This document shows positions 52,737 through 64,000 of a stretch of 64,000 bases of DNA, one piece after another. The notes beneath the pieces are model-generated. The model searched no databases, was not told where the DNA came from, and was given only the letters and a program-made list of their open reading frames with translations. Within the stretch, counting starts at the first letter, position 1; every line of letters starts with the position of its first letter. This DNA comes from Lunularia cruciata. Taxonomy: Eukaryota > Streptophyta > Marchantiopsida > Lunulariales > Lunulariaceae. The translations under genes were made by a program, and so were the position numbers. The stretch covers positions 15,562,001 through 15,626,000 of the forward strand of contig OX419760.1 in NCBI GenBank assembly GCA_948567375.1, in the 5' to 3' direction.

Positions 52737-54225
52737 GGACAAAAATTAGACCTTCTTCACATCCAAAAATGCACTTCTTTGGGTTGAGTGATGCATTTGC
52801 CTCATCCAAGCGTTGCAAGACCTAGGTGCTCAAAGTGCTCTTCCTTGCTCCCATAGACACAAAAGTCATCAATGAAGTCTCTCATAAATTTCCCAATGAA
52901 AGGTTCAAATACCTTGTTCATGAACCGTTGGAATGTGGCTGGAGCATTACAAAGCCTAAAAGGCATGACCTTGAAAGCATAAGTTCCCCAAGGTGTGGTG
53001 AATGTGTTGAGTTGTTGATGCTCTGGTGCAATCTTGATTTGGTTATATCCACTATAACCATCTCCAAAATTGTACCTCTCATGTCTTGCGACCTCCTCCA
53101 AGATCTCATCAATGAATGACAATGGGTAGTAGGCCTTCTTGGTAACAATGTTGAGCTTCTTGTAATCCACATATACTCAAAGCTTGCCATTCTTTTTCTT
53201 CACAATCACATTAGGAGACACCTTTTTTGAATTCTCCACCTCAAAGATAAATCTAGCCTCCTTGAGCTTATCAATCTCCTCCTTCACAACCAAAGCTATT
53301 GGTGGGCTAATGCAATGTTGCTTTTGGCAAATTGGTCTTGCATGTGACTCCACCTCTTGTGCTCCTCCAAGGTGACTTCCTTTAGATCCTTGTAACTAAA
53401 AGCAAACACATAGCTGAACTTGTGGAAAATCTCTTGAAAACTCACCTTTTCCTCCTTGGTAACATTTGGACCATATTTGAGGGTAGATAACCTCATCTGT
53501 ATCTCCTTAAGTGTCAATGGTGATTATCTGGGTCCTTCAAGATCTTTGGCTAAGGTGCAAAATCCATAGCACCCAAGGGATACACATCTAAATCAGATTC
53601 AAATTCATCTTGCTCCATGGAACTCTCCTCTTCCATGCTTATGTCCATACCTGAAGCTCCTTCCTTAGAATTTGATTCCCAATAATCAAAAGATGGTGTA
53701 TCTAAATGGGAAGTGTTGGTGGTGTTAGTTAAAGGAATTGTGACTCTATGGTTTGATTGCCTAATCCTCAAGTATCCTTTGTGCCATCACTAATGTGTGA
53801 TGCTCTCAACCATGGCCTCCCAAGAAGTAAGTCATAGCTTGAATCCTTCAAGACTTGGAAAGTCATGAGAGTTTGAACTCCCATAATTGAAACTAACACC
53901 TTATCCATCACCCTACTGGTCAAACTTGTTGCTTGTTTCCCATGCTCACCACAAATATTGAAGGTCTTGAGGGTATCATACCCAACTTCTTCATAACCTT
54001 TCTGACATGGCATTCACTACAGATCCTCCATCAACCAATATATCTTTGATGTTGTGACCATTCACTCTCACATCATTCTTGGAAGCATATTCACAAGCAC
54101 CCCATGGTGTCGTCGGCTTGGCATCCAGCACCCTTGATATTGGAGCTTTTTCCTTCTTCTTCCTCTTGCTCCTTGTAGGACTCAAACCACCTCTAAGTTC
54201 CTTTCTCAAAGTAGGATTCAAAGCA
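52737..54225 (-). pseudogene. F1-C protease, linker and RT N-terminal half
   Basis: On the minus strand: protease (about 54013-54221: VNGHNIKDILVDGGSVVNAM), its end (SSYDLLLGRPWL), the acidic linker (EEESSMEQDEFESD) and RT with DGYSGYNQIKIAPEHQQ, RNAPATFQ-type and FIDD. The RT frame ends at the F2-5 insertion. Frameshifts lie near 53380 and 53990. Confidence 0.75.
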
Positions 54226-54227
54226 AT

Positions 54228-55529
54228 CTATTTTCCCACTATCATGTTAGCCTTATGACTACCAACATTGTAGTTCCATTGTTGCTTTGAGATCAAGAAG
54301 TCCTCTATCTCCAACTTCTTCCTTGGAGTCTTTGTTGTTGATGGTATTGAAGTGCTTGTGCAAGTGCTGCTTGTAGGCATAGGAGTATCTTGGCTAGGAG
54401 TAAATCCTTGAGAAGAGTGCACATCCTCTACAAAACAAGATCTCTTCTTCTCTTGTGCCAAAAGATCCAAATAAAGACCTTTGGAGTTTGAGCACCCTCC
54501 CCTTCTCATACTTACTTTCAACCACATCTATAGATACTATCTCTTTACCTTTGTTTGGATTAGGAGTCACTTGGGTTTTACTATCTCCATCTTTCCTTCT
54601 ATTGGCTCTCTCATAACTCCTTCCTCCATGGTAAGTGGAATTTGGGCAATTTCTTTGGACATCGCCTCTTCCTCCACAACCAAAAAAATTTCTATCATTG
54701 AAATTGTTTGTTGGTTGGACTCCTCTATATGGATAGTTTCCATAACTCCTAAGTCCTCTCCCTTCATTCTGATCCACCTCTCTCTCCTCCCATAGTTGCA
54801 CCACATTGATCTTGAGATATGCAAGTTATTCTGTGATGGTTTGAAGTGGATCTTTTGGTGGAGGTGCAAGAATTGGAGCAACTACTACTTGTGGTGCAAC
54901 CCTTGCCACCAAAGTATCAGAAGTTCCACCATACTTGTAGCCTTGAGGAGGATGCACAACCTCCTTCACCACCAAATCACTCTCATCTCCTTCCAAACTC
55001 TCCTCCATACAAATTGCAATCTTGATAGCTTCAACCTTGGAAGAAGGTTTCTCATATCTCACCTTGCTTCTAATTTGTGGTCTCAACCTCCCCACAATAT
55101 TCTTGGTGAGCATGGCCCATATGCCAATCATAGTAGTCTCCACATCATCCCCACCCTTCCTCAACACTATGTGAAATTTGGACTCTAACTCTTTCACTCT
55201 TTCTACATAGACTCTCACTTTCTCTCCATCTCCTTGCTTGAGAAAGGTAACCTCACCCATCAATCTCTCATAACTCTCATCTAGAAGAAAGTTCTCAATG
55301 AGTGTTGAAGTCCAAATCTCCCAAGACTCTTCTTGCCCATCTCTCCTCTCTCTCTTTTGGTATTCTAACTCATACATGTAAGTGCTGCATCCTCAAAGAA
55401 ATCTGGTGATAATGAGACTCACTCATTCTTCCTCCTCTCATTGCTTCCTTTGCAAGCTCTCTTGAAGTCTCTCACAAAAGCCGCCACATCTTCTCCATCC
55501 TTGCCAAAGAAAACCGGAAGTTTCCTCAT
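54228..55529 (-). pseudogene. F1-C Gag and spacer, broken
   Basis: An ATG at 55529 (MRKLPVFFGKDGEDV) starts Gag. Capsid pattern and TSTLIENFLLDESYERLM are clear. The knuckle again lacks the first Cys (NFFGCGGRGDVQRNC) and the His is now Asp. A frame change near 55380 and stops at about 54820 and 54480 break it. Confidence 0.75.
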
Positions 55530-57127
55530 CTTAACCCCTCACTATCTTTCTTTTCTCTCAATTTTTTCTTTTTTTCTTTTTTTCTCTCTCTATAACTAAT
55601 AGAGTATATACATGACTAACAAAATTTGAGAGTACTCCACCTTAGGGAACACAAAAGGTTTAGTTTGCTCCAAGATTTCTTTAACAACATCAAATCCTAG
55701 AGTGCATATTAAATGATCTCTCATGGATAGTTTATTCATAAATTGAAAGATTATCTCCATCAATAATCTTGAGAACTAGCTGATGAAGGTGGTAGTATTT
55801 ATGTAGCTGTACTAAGACTCTCTCCAAGATCTTTCCCCAAAGTCTCCAAAAATGCTTTTACTCCACTACCCTCATATCCTTTTGGAAGTCCTTCCACTCC
55901 ACAAACCTCACACAACTCCTTGGTCTTAGATCTTCTCCCTCCAAATCTTGGTTAAGAAGGTCCAACATGCAAACCCAAGTCAAGTAAGCCTCTCCTTTCC
56001 CTCAACCTCTTGCTCTCAAAACTCAATGGACATGAACTTGCTTTATGTCCCTTCTCTCTATATAGAAAGCACTTAGACTCACCCTTTCCTCCAAGTGGTG
56101 TAATTTTTTGGATCCTCTAAATACTCTTTTCAAATTCTATTCTAAACTCTCTTTTCCTCAAATCCACCCCTACAATCACCTCAAACACTTGGGGAACCTT
56201 GCATAGCCTCAATTTCCACTCTTGGTGACCTTCCATGTTCCCAAGATGAGTCTAAACACTCAAACATTTTTTTTGTTGCTCTCACAGTCCTCATGCATGA
56301 GATCTCAACTCTACAAAATTGACCTCTCCTCACAATGTCACCCAAAATATCTCAACTGGTATGTAGCAGTCCTTTGAAATTTTGCGCACATGATAACAAG
56401 TCTAGGGCATCTCTCCATGCAAAATTTCAAATCTTTTCATTTTGTCATTTGGCCTAGGCACTTTTCTATTCAGCACACATATTTCAGATTTGGTCTGAAA
56501 ACCACCCCCCTCACTTTAAGAACTCATAACTCCATGCGCAAGAATGATCTCTCTCTAATTTTTGTGGCATAAGGTATGATATAATGCACTAAATGCTATT
56601 GAAAATTTTCAGAAAATTCTACTAAATTTGAAGAAATGGTATACTCTATATAATTTTCCAGAGAGCATGCAATTGCAAGAGCAGTTTACCTTATTAACTT
56701 TCAAAAATTCTAGCTCAGTGTGCATAGTAGCTTTCACAATAATTTGAATGTGCTAATGGAAGGACAACCCAAGCTTTCATGTGTAGAAATTTCAAGTTTA
56801 GATCTCAAATATGAGATTTTGTCCAAAATCTCCTTTATCCCCAAAATCCACAATCTCTCCAAATCCTCTCATGTGTACAAGATGTACAAAATCACCTCAA
56901 AGATATCATAATGAACTACAAGATATACAAATGTGTCCTGCTTCTCTAACATAAGTTCAGTGCTCTCCTCCCCTAATGTTCTCTCCAAGTGAGCTCTCAT
57001 AGCCTCCTTCTGCCTAATGTAGAGTTAAACACAAGATAGGCAAGATAATGTTCTCTAAAAGGCAAGATAATGTTCCTACGGAACATTATCTTGCTTTTTA
57101 GAGAGGTCCAAGCAATGGAACCAAAAA
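55530..57127 (-). other. F1-C leader with ORF0 remnants
   Basis: ORF0 is recognisable at about 55770-56330 (knuckle region CFLYREKGHKASSC-like, with one Cys changed), and the two leader frames follow up to the primer site tttttggttccattgc at 57127. Near 57052-57104 a 25-base inverted duplication has been added. Confidence 0.55.
57052..57104. repeat. 25-base inverted repeat with 3-base loop
   Basis: The left arm 57052-57076 and right arm 57080-57104 are reverse complements with one mismatch, separated by tac. The right arm is normal F1 sequence; the left is extra. The sequence ggcaagataatgttc is also repeated directly at 57039 and 57061. Confidence 0.8.
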
Positions 57128-57821
57128 TGTGAGCCGGCCTGTCTCTCACTCAAGATAAACCTCTAATGGCTAGTATAGTGGCACACCATGAACTAAGAAG
57201 GCAAAGAACTCCAACTCCATCATACTCCTCCAAGGCTAACACTCCAAGACTCAAGACATTGCTCACTAGAGAACTCAATGAGAGAGAGATAGTTGCAAAT
57301 GAAAGGATGATGAGTACCTCCTCACTCCATGTTTATATACTTATGAAATAGTTACACACCAAATTTACTAATTATTGGAGTAACTCAAGTTACTAGGCTA
57401 AAAGTCAAGTAAAGTCAAAAAGTAGAAAGAAATATCCATCCATATGGGCATATTCCACTAAGCATGTGATCTTAACTTGACCCAACCACTAAGTCAAGGA
57501 TTTCTTCACATGGGCTATCCTTGGACTATAGAAGAATCCAAAACAAAAAAAGGCTTACAGGCCCAAGAGTTCTCAACTCTTTCCTCAAAGCCAAACACCT
57601 AGAAATAATACCAAGTTAACACACTAGAATTCAATATAGTGGTGCTTATCTTTTCCACTTCCTCTAAAGTAAAGTTCTCACTATCTTAGCTATGACTCAC
57701 TTTCACTAATCATGACTAATGTAGAACTATCCTTTATCTCTATATAAATAATATCTCTCAAATTTTTGTAATACCAAGCTAAATATTATAATACCACACA
57801 CATGCACAAATGGGTGTTACA
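57128..57821 (-). repeat. F1-C 5' LTR
   Basis: It runs tgtgagccgg...gggtgttaca, 694 bp, in minus orientation. The primer site lies to its left and the right flank is aggcc. Confidence 0.85.
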
Positions 57822-58531
57822 AGGCCAAAGAACTTTGGGTGGAGGAAATTAGTCAGAGTAAGCACTCAAAGGCAATGAGGGAAGATTTGGTGAATTGTCC
57901 AGAGAAAGAAAAGGAGAAAATGGCATTTGTCAATGTGCTAGAGGGTGAAATTGATGATGCACAAGTGGAGCTGATACATTCGAAGGCAAGTGTAGTAGTG
58001 ATGAAGCAAGATTTGGAGAGTCTAAGGAAGAAGGCAGCCGATAAAGATCAAGCTTGGCAGCAGGAGTTGATAGAGCATAGTTGGGAGGAAGATTGATTGC
58101 AAGGATTGTTGAGGGTGACAAAAGATCAACTCGTGTTGAATCGACAAGAGAAAGAGGCTATGAAGGCTGAATTTGAGGACGAGTTGCAAATGTATCACAA
58201 TGAACTGGCAGAAGAAATAAAGAAGGAGAAGGTAGAGTCAGTGGTAGAATTTGACATAGTAGCGGCAGTGGCAAATGAGATGAAGGTGTTGCTTAGCACT
58301 AAAGTCAAAGGAAAGTTGGAAGAAGGCAAGCTACACGAGTTGAAGTTGTTTGTGCAAGAGATGAGGACAAGGAAGGCAAAGGACACTAAATTGAACAATT
58401 TGTTGATTTGTTTGCAAGATCATGTAGATAGGAAGATGTTAGAGGTAGTAGACAATGTCCATCTCAAATTAGATCTTGTTAGATCAGACTTGGATAGACT
58501 TCATAGTGAGGTAAAATTAGCAAGGAAGTCC
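57822..58531 (+). pseudogene. Diverged coiled-coil relative of the F2 protein
   Basis: Two in-phase frames (57839-58096 and 58097-58567) separated by a single TGA encode heptad-rich sequence: VELIHSKASVVVMKQDLESL, AMKAEFEDELQMYHNELAEE, KLHELKLFVQEMRTRKAKDT and DHVDRKMLEVVDNVHLKLDL. These line up with the F2 C-terminal half (VELIHAMARV, RLHELKLLV, RVDRKILEVEDNIAIRLDL). The fragment lies between two oppositely facing F1 LTRs, with no F2 termini. It may be an older F2 subfamily or part of a donor gene. Confidence 0.65.
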
Positions 58532-59221
58532 TGTAACACCCATTTGTGCATGTGTGTGGTATTGTGATATTTAGCTTGGTATTACAAGTACTTAAGAGAT
58601 ATTATTTATATAGAGATAAAGGATGGTTCTATATTAGTCATGGTTAGCTAAAGTTAGTCATAGCTAAGATAGAGGGGACCTTACTTTAGAGGAAGTAGAA
58701 AAGATGAGCACCACTATTTTGGATTTTAGTGTGTTGACTTGGTATTATTCCTAGGTGTTTGGCTTTGAGGAAAGAGTTGAGAACTCTTAGGCCCGCAAGC
58801 CTTTTTTTTTGGATTCTTCTATAGTCCAAGGATAGCCCATGTGAAGAAATCCTTGACTTAGTGGTTGGGTCAAGATAAGACCACATGCTTAGAGGAATAT
58901 GCCCATGTGAATGGATATTCCTTTCTACTTTTTGACTTTACTTGACTTTTAGTCTAGTAACTTGAGTTGCTACGGTAATTAGTAACTTTGGTACGTAACT
59001 ATTTCACAAGTACATAAACAAGGGGTGAGGAGGTACTCATCATCCTTTCATTTGCAACTATCTCTCTCTCATTGAGTTCTCTAGTGAGCAATGTCTTGAG
59101 TCTTGGAGTGTTAGTCTTGGAGGAGTATGATGTAGTTTGGGTCCTTGCTTTCTTAATCCATGGTGCACTACCATAATAGCCATTAGAGGTTCATCGTGAG
59201 TGAGAGAGAGGCCGGCTCACA
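58532..59221 (+). repeat. F1-D 5' LTR
   Basis: It runs tgtaacacccatttg...gccggctcaca, 690 bp, with the best-preserved family start. The left flank is agtcc. The TATA box has become acataaac. The primer site tttttggttccattgccggg follows at 59222. Confidence 0.9.
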
Positions 59222-60346
59222 TTTTTGGTTCCATTGCCGGGATCTCTCTAGAAGGCAAGATAATGTTCCGTGTTCAATTCTACATTAGGTAGAAGGAGGC
59301 TATGAGAGCTCACTTGGAGAGAACATTAGGAGAGGAGAGGGCTGAACTTATGTTAGAGAACCAAGATACATTTGTATACCCTGTAGTTCATTATGATGTC
59401 TTTGAGGTGATTTTGTACATCTTGTACACATGAGAGGAATTGGAGAGATTGTGTGAGATGTATTGCAGAATTTGGGGATTAAGGTGATTTTGTGCAAAAT
59501 CTCAAGTTTGAGATCTAGACTTGAAATTTCTACACATAATAGCTTGGATTATCTTTCAGTTAGCACACTTAAAATTATTGTGAGAGCTACTATGCTCACT
59601 GAGCTAGAATTTTTGAAAGTTAATAGGGTAAAGTGCTCCCGCAACTGCATGCTCTCTGGAAAATTGTACAGAGTCTGCCATTTCTTCAATTTTCAGTGAA
59701 TTTTCATTTCCTTGAAAATTCAATGCATTGTATCCTACTTGCTGCAACAAAAATTAGAGAGAGATTGTTCTTACTCAAGGAGTTATAATTTTTTGAAGTG
59801 AAGGGGGTGGTTTTGAGACCAAATCTGAAATATGTGTGCTGAATAGAAAGGTGTCTAGGCCAAATGGCTCAATGAAAAAATCTGAAATTTTGCAGGAAGG
59901 GACGCCCTAGAGCTATGATCAAGTGTGCAAAATTTCAAAGGACTGCGCTATACTCATTGGGAGATTTGAGTGACATTGTGAGGAAGGGTCAATTCTGTAG
60001 AGTGGAGATCTTATGCATGAGGAATTTGAAATCAACAAAAAGCATGTTTGAGTGTTTAGATTCATCTTGGGAACATGGAGGGTCATCAAGAGTGGAAATT
60101 GAGATTATGCAAGGTTCCCCAAGGGTTTGAGGTGATTGTAGGGGTGGATTTGAGGAATAGAGAGTTTACAATAGAATTTGAAGAGAGTGTTGAGAGGCTC
60201 CAAAAACCTACACCACTTGGAGGAAAGAGCGAGTCTAAGTGCTTTCTGTGTGGAGAGAAGGGACATTAGGCAAGTTCATGTCAATTGACCTTTGAGAGCA
60301 AGAGATTGAGGGAAAGGAGAGGCTTACTTGACTTGGGTTTGCACTT
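59222..60346 (+). pseudogene. F1-D leader frames and ORF0
   Basis: The LTR-spanning frame (ending VVHYDVFEVILYILYT), the second leader frame (59463-59699) and both ORF0 halves are present: 59915-60130 with DLSDIVRKGQFCRVEIL, and 60075-60269 with VIVGVDLRNREF and CFLCGEKGH followed by a stop. The one-base offset between the ORF0 halves is the same as in F1-A and F1-B. Confidence 0.55.
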
Positions 60347-60910
60347 ACATGGTATGAGTCAGAATACCAAAAGAGAGAGAGGAGAGATGGAGAAGAGGAG
60401 TCTTGGGAGACTTTGACCTCAGCACTCATTGAGAACTTTCTTCCTAATGAGAGTCATGAGAGATTGATGAGTGAGGTTACATTTCTCAAGCAAGGAGATG
60501 GAGAGAAAGTGAGAGTCTATGTGGAAAGAGTGGAAAAGTTAGAGTCCAGATTTTGCATAGTGTTGAGGAAAGGTGGGGATGATGTGGAGACTACAATGAT
60601 TGGCATATGGGCCATGCTCACCAAGAATTTTGTGGGAGGGTTGAGACCACAAATTAGAAGCAAGGTGAGATATGAGAAACCTTCTTCCAAGGTTGAAGCT
60701 ATCAAGATCGCAATTCTATGGAGGAGAGTTTGGAAGGGGATGAGAGTGATTTGGTGGTGAAGGAGGTTGTGCATCCTCCTCAAGGCTACAAGTATGGTGG
60801 AACTTCTGATACTTTGGTGGCATGGGTTGCACCACAAGTAGTGGTTGCTCCAATTCTTGCACCTCCACCAAAAGATCCACTTCAAACCATCATAGAACAA
60901 TTTGCGGATC
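60346..60910 (+). pseudogene. F1-D Gag, partial
   Basis: It begins inside capsid (LTWYESEYQKRERRDGEEES) because of a deletion. ALIENFLPNESHERLMSEV and YVERVEKLESRFCIVLRKGG follow. A one-base loss near 60715 changes frame, and the sequence ends at LQTIIEQFADL where F2-7 starts. Confidence 0.7.
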
Positions 60911-63900
60911 TATGACAACCCGGCAAATATCACTTTTGTGGTAATTGGGTAAGTAAAGTTTGTTCCCGCAGAGATACGAGTCAGAAATGTCCAAATACAA
61001 AGCAAAGTAACAATGTAGTTCTTCTTGATTTCTTCTGTAATCTCTTAGGTAGAAACCACACCTAGAAGAGAGTAACAAGCACTGATTTGCAGTCTTGTCA
61101 CAAATTCACACTCCTTAATCACAACTCCATCAAATCTTTCCAAACAATCTTGATTGTGATGATTCAGGCTCTCCCGAAAACGGCACTTCACTGCAAAACA
61201 AATTTGCCTCAGAATTGTGTTCCACCCCTCCACTGAAGGCACAACTTCCTCGATTGAAATTGCTTCTCATCAACCTCACACTACACTCACAAATGCTGAA
61301 TACTACCAACACTACAATTCCTCTCAGATCTGTCAAGGCATTGCTCCAATTGCAATTCACTCAGGATCAAACACACAGAATGAAGATCAAGGCTGTGGAA
61401 TCCAACATCCAACAAACACACTGACTTGCACTTCAAATTTCTCCAAACACTCACAAACACAATCACAAAGCTGATACTTGGAATCAAGCTCAAGCGACAA
61501 GCACTGCTTCATAGCACTTTGCTTTATCTATTCTCAAAAATAATGAGCACTGAACAACATTAGACTGCGAATGCCACTCTTAAGTAGTGAAGCAATCAAT
61601 AGTTATCTTCCTAATGTACCTCCTCCTAACAACTCTACAAACTTGCAGATCTGAAAAAACAATGCACCTCTTCATATCTGCCTCTTCAAATCTCAAATCT
61701 GTTTCTACTCCAATCCGATGTCTACTTTGTCTTCGGCTTTCAAACCCGAACCCAAAGTAAATTTACTTCTTACTACTCTATCCTTGGGTTTCATATCTTC
61801 TACTTCTTCTACCAGATCCAACAATTCTTTTTCCTGATCTGAAATTCCACTAGTGGGTAATCTATCTAACTCCTCATCTCTCGACCCACTCTTCTCTAAT
61901 GTCTCCACTGGTAACTCCAAAGACATTTGTACTCCTATGTTATCTACTTTGGGTTTTGCTCTAACATCCTTCCGAAGCTTTTCTATCTCTATTTTCACTA
62001 AGTCTAATCTAATTGAAATGTTGTATTCTACTTCTAATATCTTCCTGTCTACACGAGTTCTTGACTTAATCAACAAGGCATTCAAATCAGTGTGGTTTGC
62101 CTGTCTTTGCCTTGTCTCCTGCACTAACAACTTCAACTCGTGCAGTCTCGTCTCTTCAATTCAAATGCTGGTCTCTGTACTCAACATTGCGTTCATCGTG
62201 AGGACTATCTCCTTCACTGGCTCCAATCTCATCTTTCTCTCTCGCTCTCAATCTGCAAGCTAGTCCTCCCTATACATCGCCAACTCCTCTTCGAACTCGG
62301 CTTTCACCGTCTCCTTCTCCTTCTCCTTCTGAACAACCTTCTCCTCCTGACTCCGAAGTAACTCTCGTAATTGATCTTCTTCTCTGTATTGTGCCGCCAG
62401 CTCTCTTTGCCAGAGTTGCTTCTTCTCCTCGACACTCTCCATCACCCTATCGAGCTCTTGATCCTTCGCTGCTACTCTTGCCATAACATGGATTACTTCT
62501 ACTCTTGAATTAGCAAACTACTGCTTCAAGATTTCATACTCCGCAACTTGTCTCTCCCTTGCTATGTCAATCTTCTTCACAAGATCCTCTTGATAACTTA
62601 CTTCTCTCTTTAGATCTTTGACAACCTGACTTCTCTCTACTGCCTCCGCTTGCAGTACTTCTCTTTCCTCCTCACCTCGGGTTATACTCTTCTTCAACTC
62701 CAAGTTCTCTTCTTCTAATCGCGCTAATACTTGCAATACAGTCTTTACCTTTGGACAAGTCGACTGCATCTCCTTCTTCCTATGCTCCAATTTCACCAAC
62801 ATTGGGCACACCACCTCCTGCAGGTACTTTACTCCATCTCTCGCAACTACTTCTTCCTGCATAGAAATCTCCTTCCTTACCTCTTCTTCACCCAATACTC
62901 ACCTTCTCCTCTGCAGTCTTCATATCGGAATTGAAGCCTCACTTCTCGAGCTTTCTCCTACCTCTTCCTTTACTTTACCCGGCCCCGCTTCACACTTCGC
63001 CTTACGTCTTGAGTGAACTCCTTGCTATACTACGATCTTCTTTTCTTCAGGCACAGTTACTTTGTCTTCCAACTGTGTGTTGTCTTCGGCTTCCATCTCA
63101 GCTTGCACTGCTTCTTTGTAGTCGTCAGCTGCTGGTGCCGATATCATGTCTCCCCCTTCATCACTATTGCTACTCGTATCTCCACTCTGCAGCGTTAGCT
63201 TAGGCTCCTCCTCATGTTCCGAGTCTTCAGTTTTTAGCTCGGCATCTTCTTCTGAGTCTTCGTCCTCCGACTCAATTACCACCATACCTTGCATTGGGCT
63301 GCCTCTCTGCGTCTTCCGAGGTTTCTTGATGTCGTCGGCTTCACCTTGCCGACCCCTCTTCTTTGACTTCGGAGTACTTGCTTCTATCTCCACGCTCTTA
63401 CCCGTCTTCATGTAGTACTCATCCGTGCTCCGGATTTGAAAAATGTACTGCTGTTCCCCCACGTCGACTTCTCTTCTCAAGTTGGGATGGAAGTGAGATA
63501 CCATTCTGTTTCACTCTGCCAAATTGAGCAAATTCAACCCAAGGTAGAAATGTGTTGCAAATGGCCGATGTAGTGTGGAGGCGACTTACTTGCAAATTCC
63601 ACACCATCTGTCTTGTCCTCCCATGGAAGCACCTCGCCTAATTAATAGGTTCTCCTGCAAACAACTTATGGAAGAACACCGCTTGGTGTTTCATCACATA
63701 AGTTGTTCTCTCCAGCTTCAAGATTGCCATGAGAGCACTCACGATCCCTCTCTTCACTGGATCCTTGTAACTCTCAACCTTATACCCATTTTTTGTTCTC
63801 TTTGAAGTGAAATCATCTCTCACCTCCTGAGTCTCCTGAGCTATCTCTCCCTTCCCCAAGAACGGGGCTCCCTGCTCCGAGCCTACCTCCTTCCCGAGTA

Positions 63901-64000
63901 TGAGTCTCCAATCCGACTCTGTCTAGCAAGCCGGATTTCCTCTCTTCTCTTCTTCCTCGGGTCCATCAAGACATTACTCTCGATGATTTCTATCATGAAC
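60911..64000 (-). mobile_element. F2-7: F2 element running off the window
   Basis: It starts tatgacaacccggc after ggatc (60906-60910, the presumed duplicated target). It is read on the minus strand; its 5' end lies beyond 64000. It is collinear with F2-4 and F2-6 throughout. Confidence 0.8.
61705..64000 (-). pseudogene. F2-7 acidic coiled-coil protein, N-terminus outside window
   Basis: The C-terminus ends at 61705 (SGLKAEDKVDIGLE). Going upstream: the stop also seen in F2-4 and F2-6 near 62160 (TSI*IEE); the coiled coil (QLRELLRSQEEKVVQ, LARLEEENLELKKSI); VKYLQEVVCPMLVKLEHRKKE; the acidic region (ESEDEDSEEDAELKTEDSE); and the N-terminal domain (YVMKHQAVFFHKLFAGEPIN) at about 63650-63720. 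Stops and a small frame change are present. About the first 40 residues lie beyond the window. Confidence 0.7.

Larger units (their letters stand above)
44691..57821 (-). mobile_element. F1-C: Athila/Tat-like element split by F2-5
   Basis: On the minus strand: 5' LTR 57128-57821, leader, ORF0, gag, protease and RT down to 52737; the F2-5/F2-6 stack (45189-52731); the rest of RT and part of RNase H from 45183 to 44691. Integrase and the 3' LTR are lost. The F2-5 insertion leaves the RT homology continuous with F1-A. Frameshifts and stops are frequent. Confidence 0.85.
58532..60910 (+). mobile_element. F1-D: 5' part of an F1 element, cut by F2-7
   Basis: 5' LTR 58532-59221, primer site, leader frames, ORF0 and part of Gag are present. 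An internal deletion near 60346 joins ORF0 directly to the capsid region. Coding sequence is interrupted at 60910 by F2-7, so the rest may lie beyond the window. Confidence 0.8.

Overview
The window is plant nuclear DNA made almost wholly of nested, mostly broken LTR retrotransposons. No host gene, rRNA, tRNA or CRISPR array was recognised. Ty3/gypsy pol of the Athila/Tat type, a chromodomain-bearing chromovirus, a Ty1/copia remnant, an iMet-type primer site and C-to-T decay at CG and CAG sites together indicate a seed plant with a large, methylated, repeat-rich genome. The species cannot be named from sequence alone.

Family names here are local. F1 is an Athila/Tat-like gypsy family: LTR about 690 bp, TGTAACACCC...GGCTCACA, tRNA-Asp-like primer site. 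F2 is an unusual 3.75-kb unit, TGTGGTGCCCAC...GGTTGTCACA, with 5-bp target duplications, no terminal repeats, no polymerase and a coding frame of about 800 codons for an acidic, coiled-coil protein. F3 is a chromovirus with an iMet-type primer site. F4 is a minus-strand gypsy relic whose LTR carries a cluster of heat-shock-element-like repeats.

Layout: 1-984 unassigned and purine-rich; 985-5147 degenerate F3-1; 5148-9133 two F1 5' halves head to head plus a tandem LTR; 9134-10805 purine-rich; 10806-18608 a complete F1 element on the minus strand (F1-A); 18609-22786 F4 fragments; 22787-33013 F1-B on the plus strand, split by F2-1 (27279-30356), which is itself split by F2-2; 33014-36307 unassigned DNA, an F3 solo LTR, a copia pol relic and an F2 fragment; 36308-36995 a lone F1 LTR; 36996-44690 F3-2, split by F2-4; 44691-57821 F1-C on the minus strand, split by F2-5 (45189-52731), which is split by F2-6 (46858-50645); 57822-58531 a diverged coiled-coil relative; 58532-60910 F1-D, cut by F2-7, which runs off the window at 64000.

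The most unusual content is F2. Termini and target duplications are those left by a retroviral-type integrase, yet every copy is a single unit without flanking repeats. A TATA-like box lies about 120 bp after the reading frame and about 680 bp before the 3' end. The simplest reading is that F2 copies are giant solo LTRs carrying a protein-coding gene in U3. Two further unusual points are the zinc-knuckle reading frame upstream of Gag in F1 and the heat-shock-element-like promoter in the F4 LTR.
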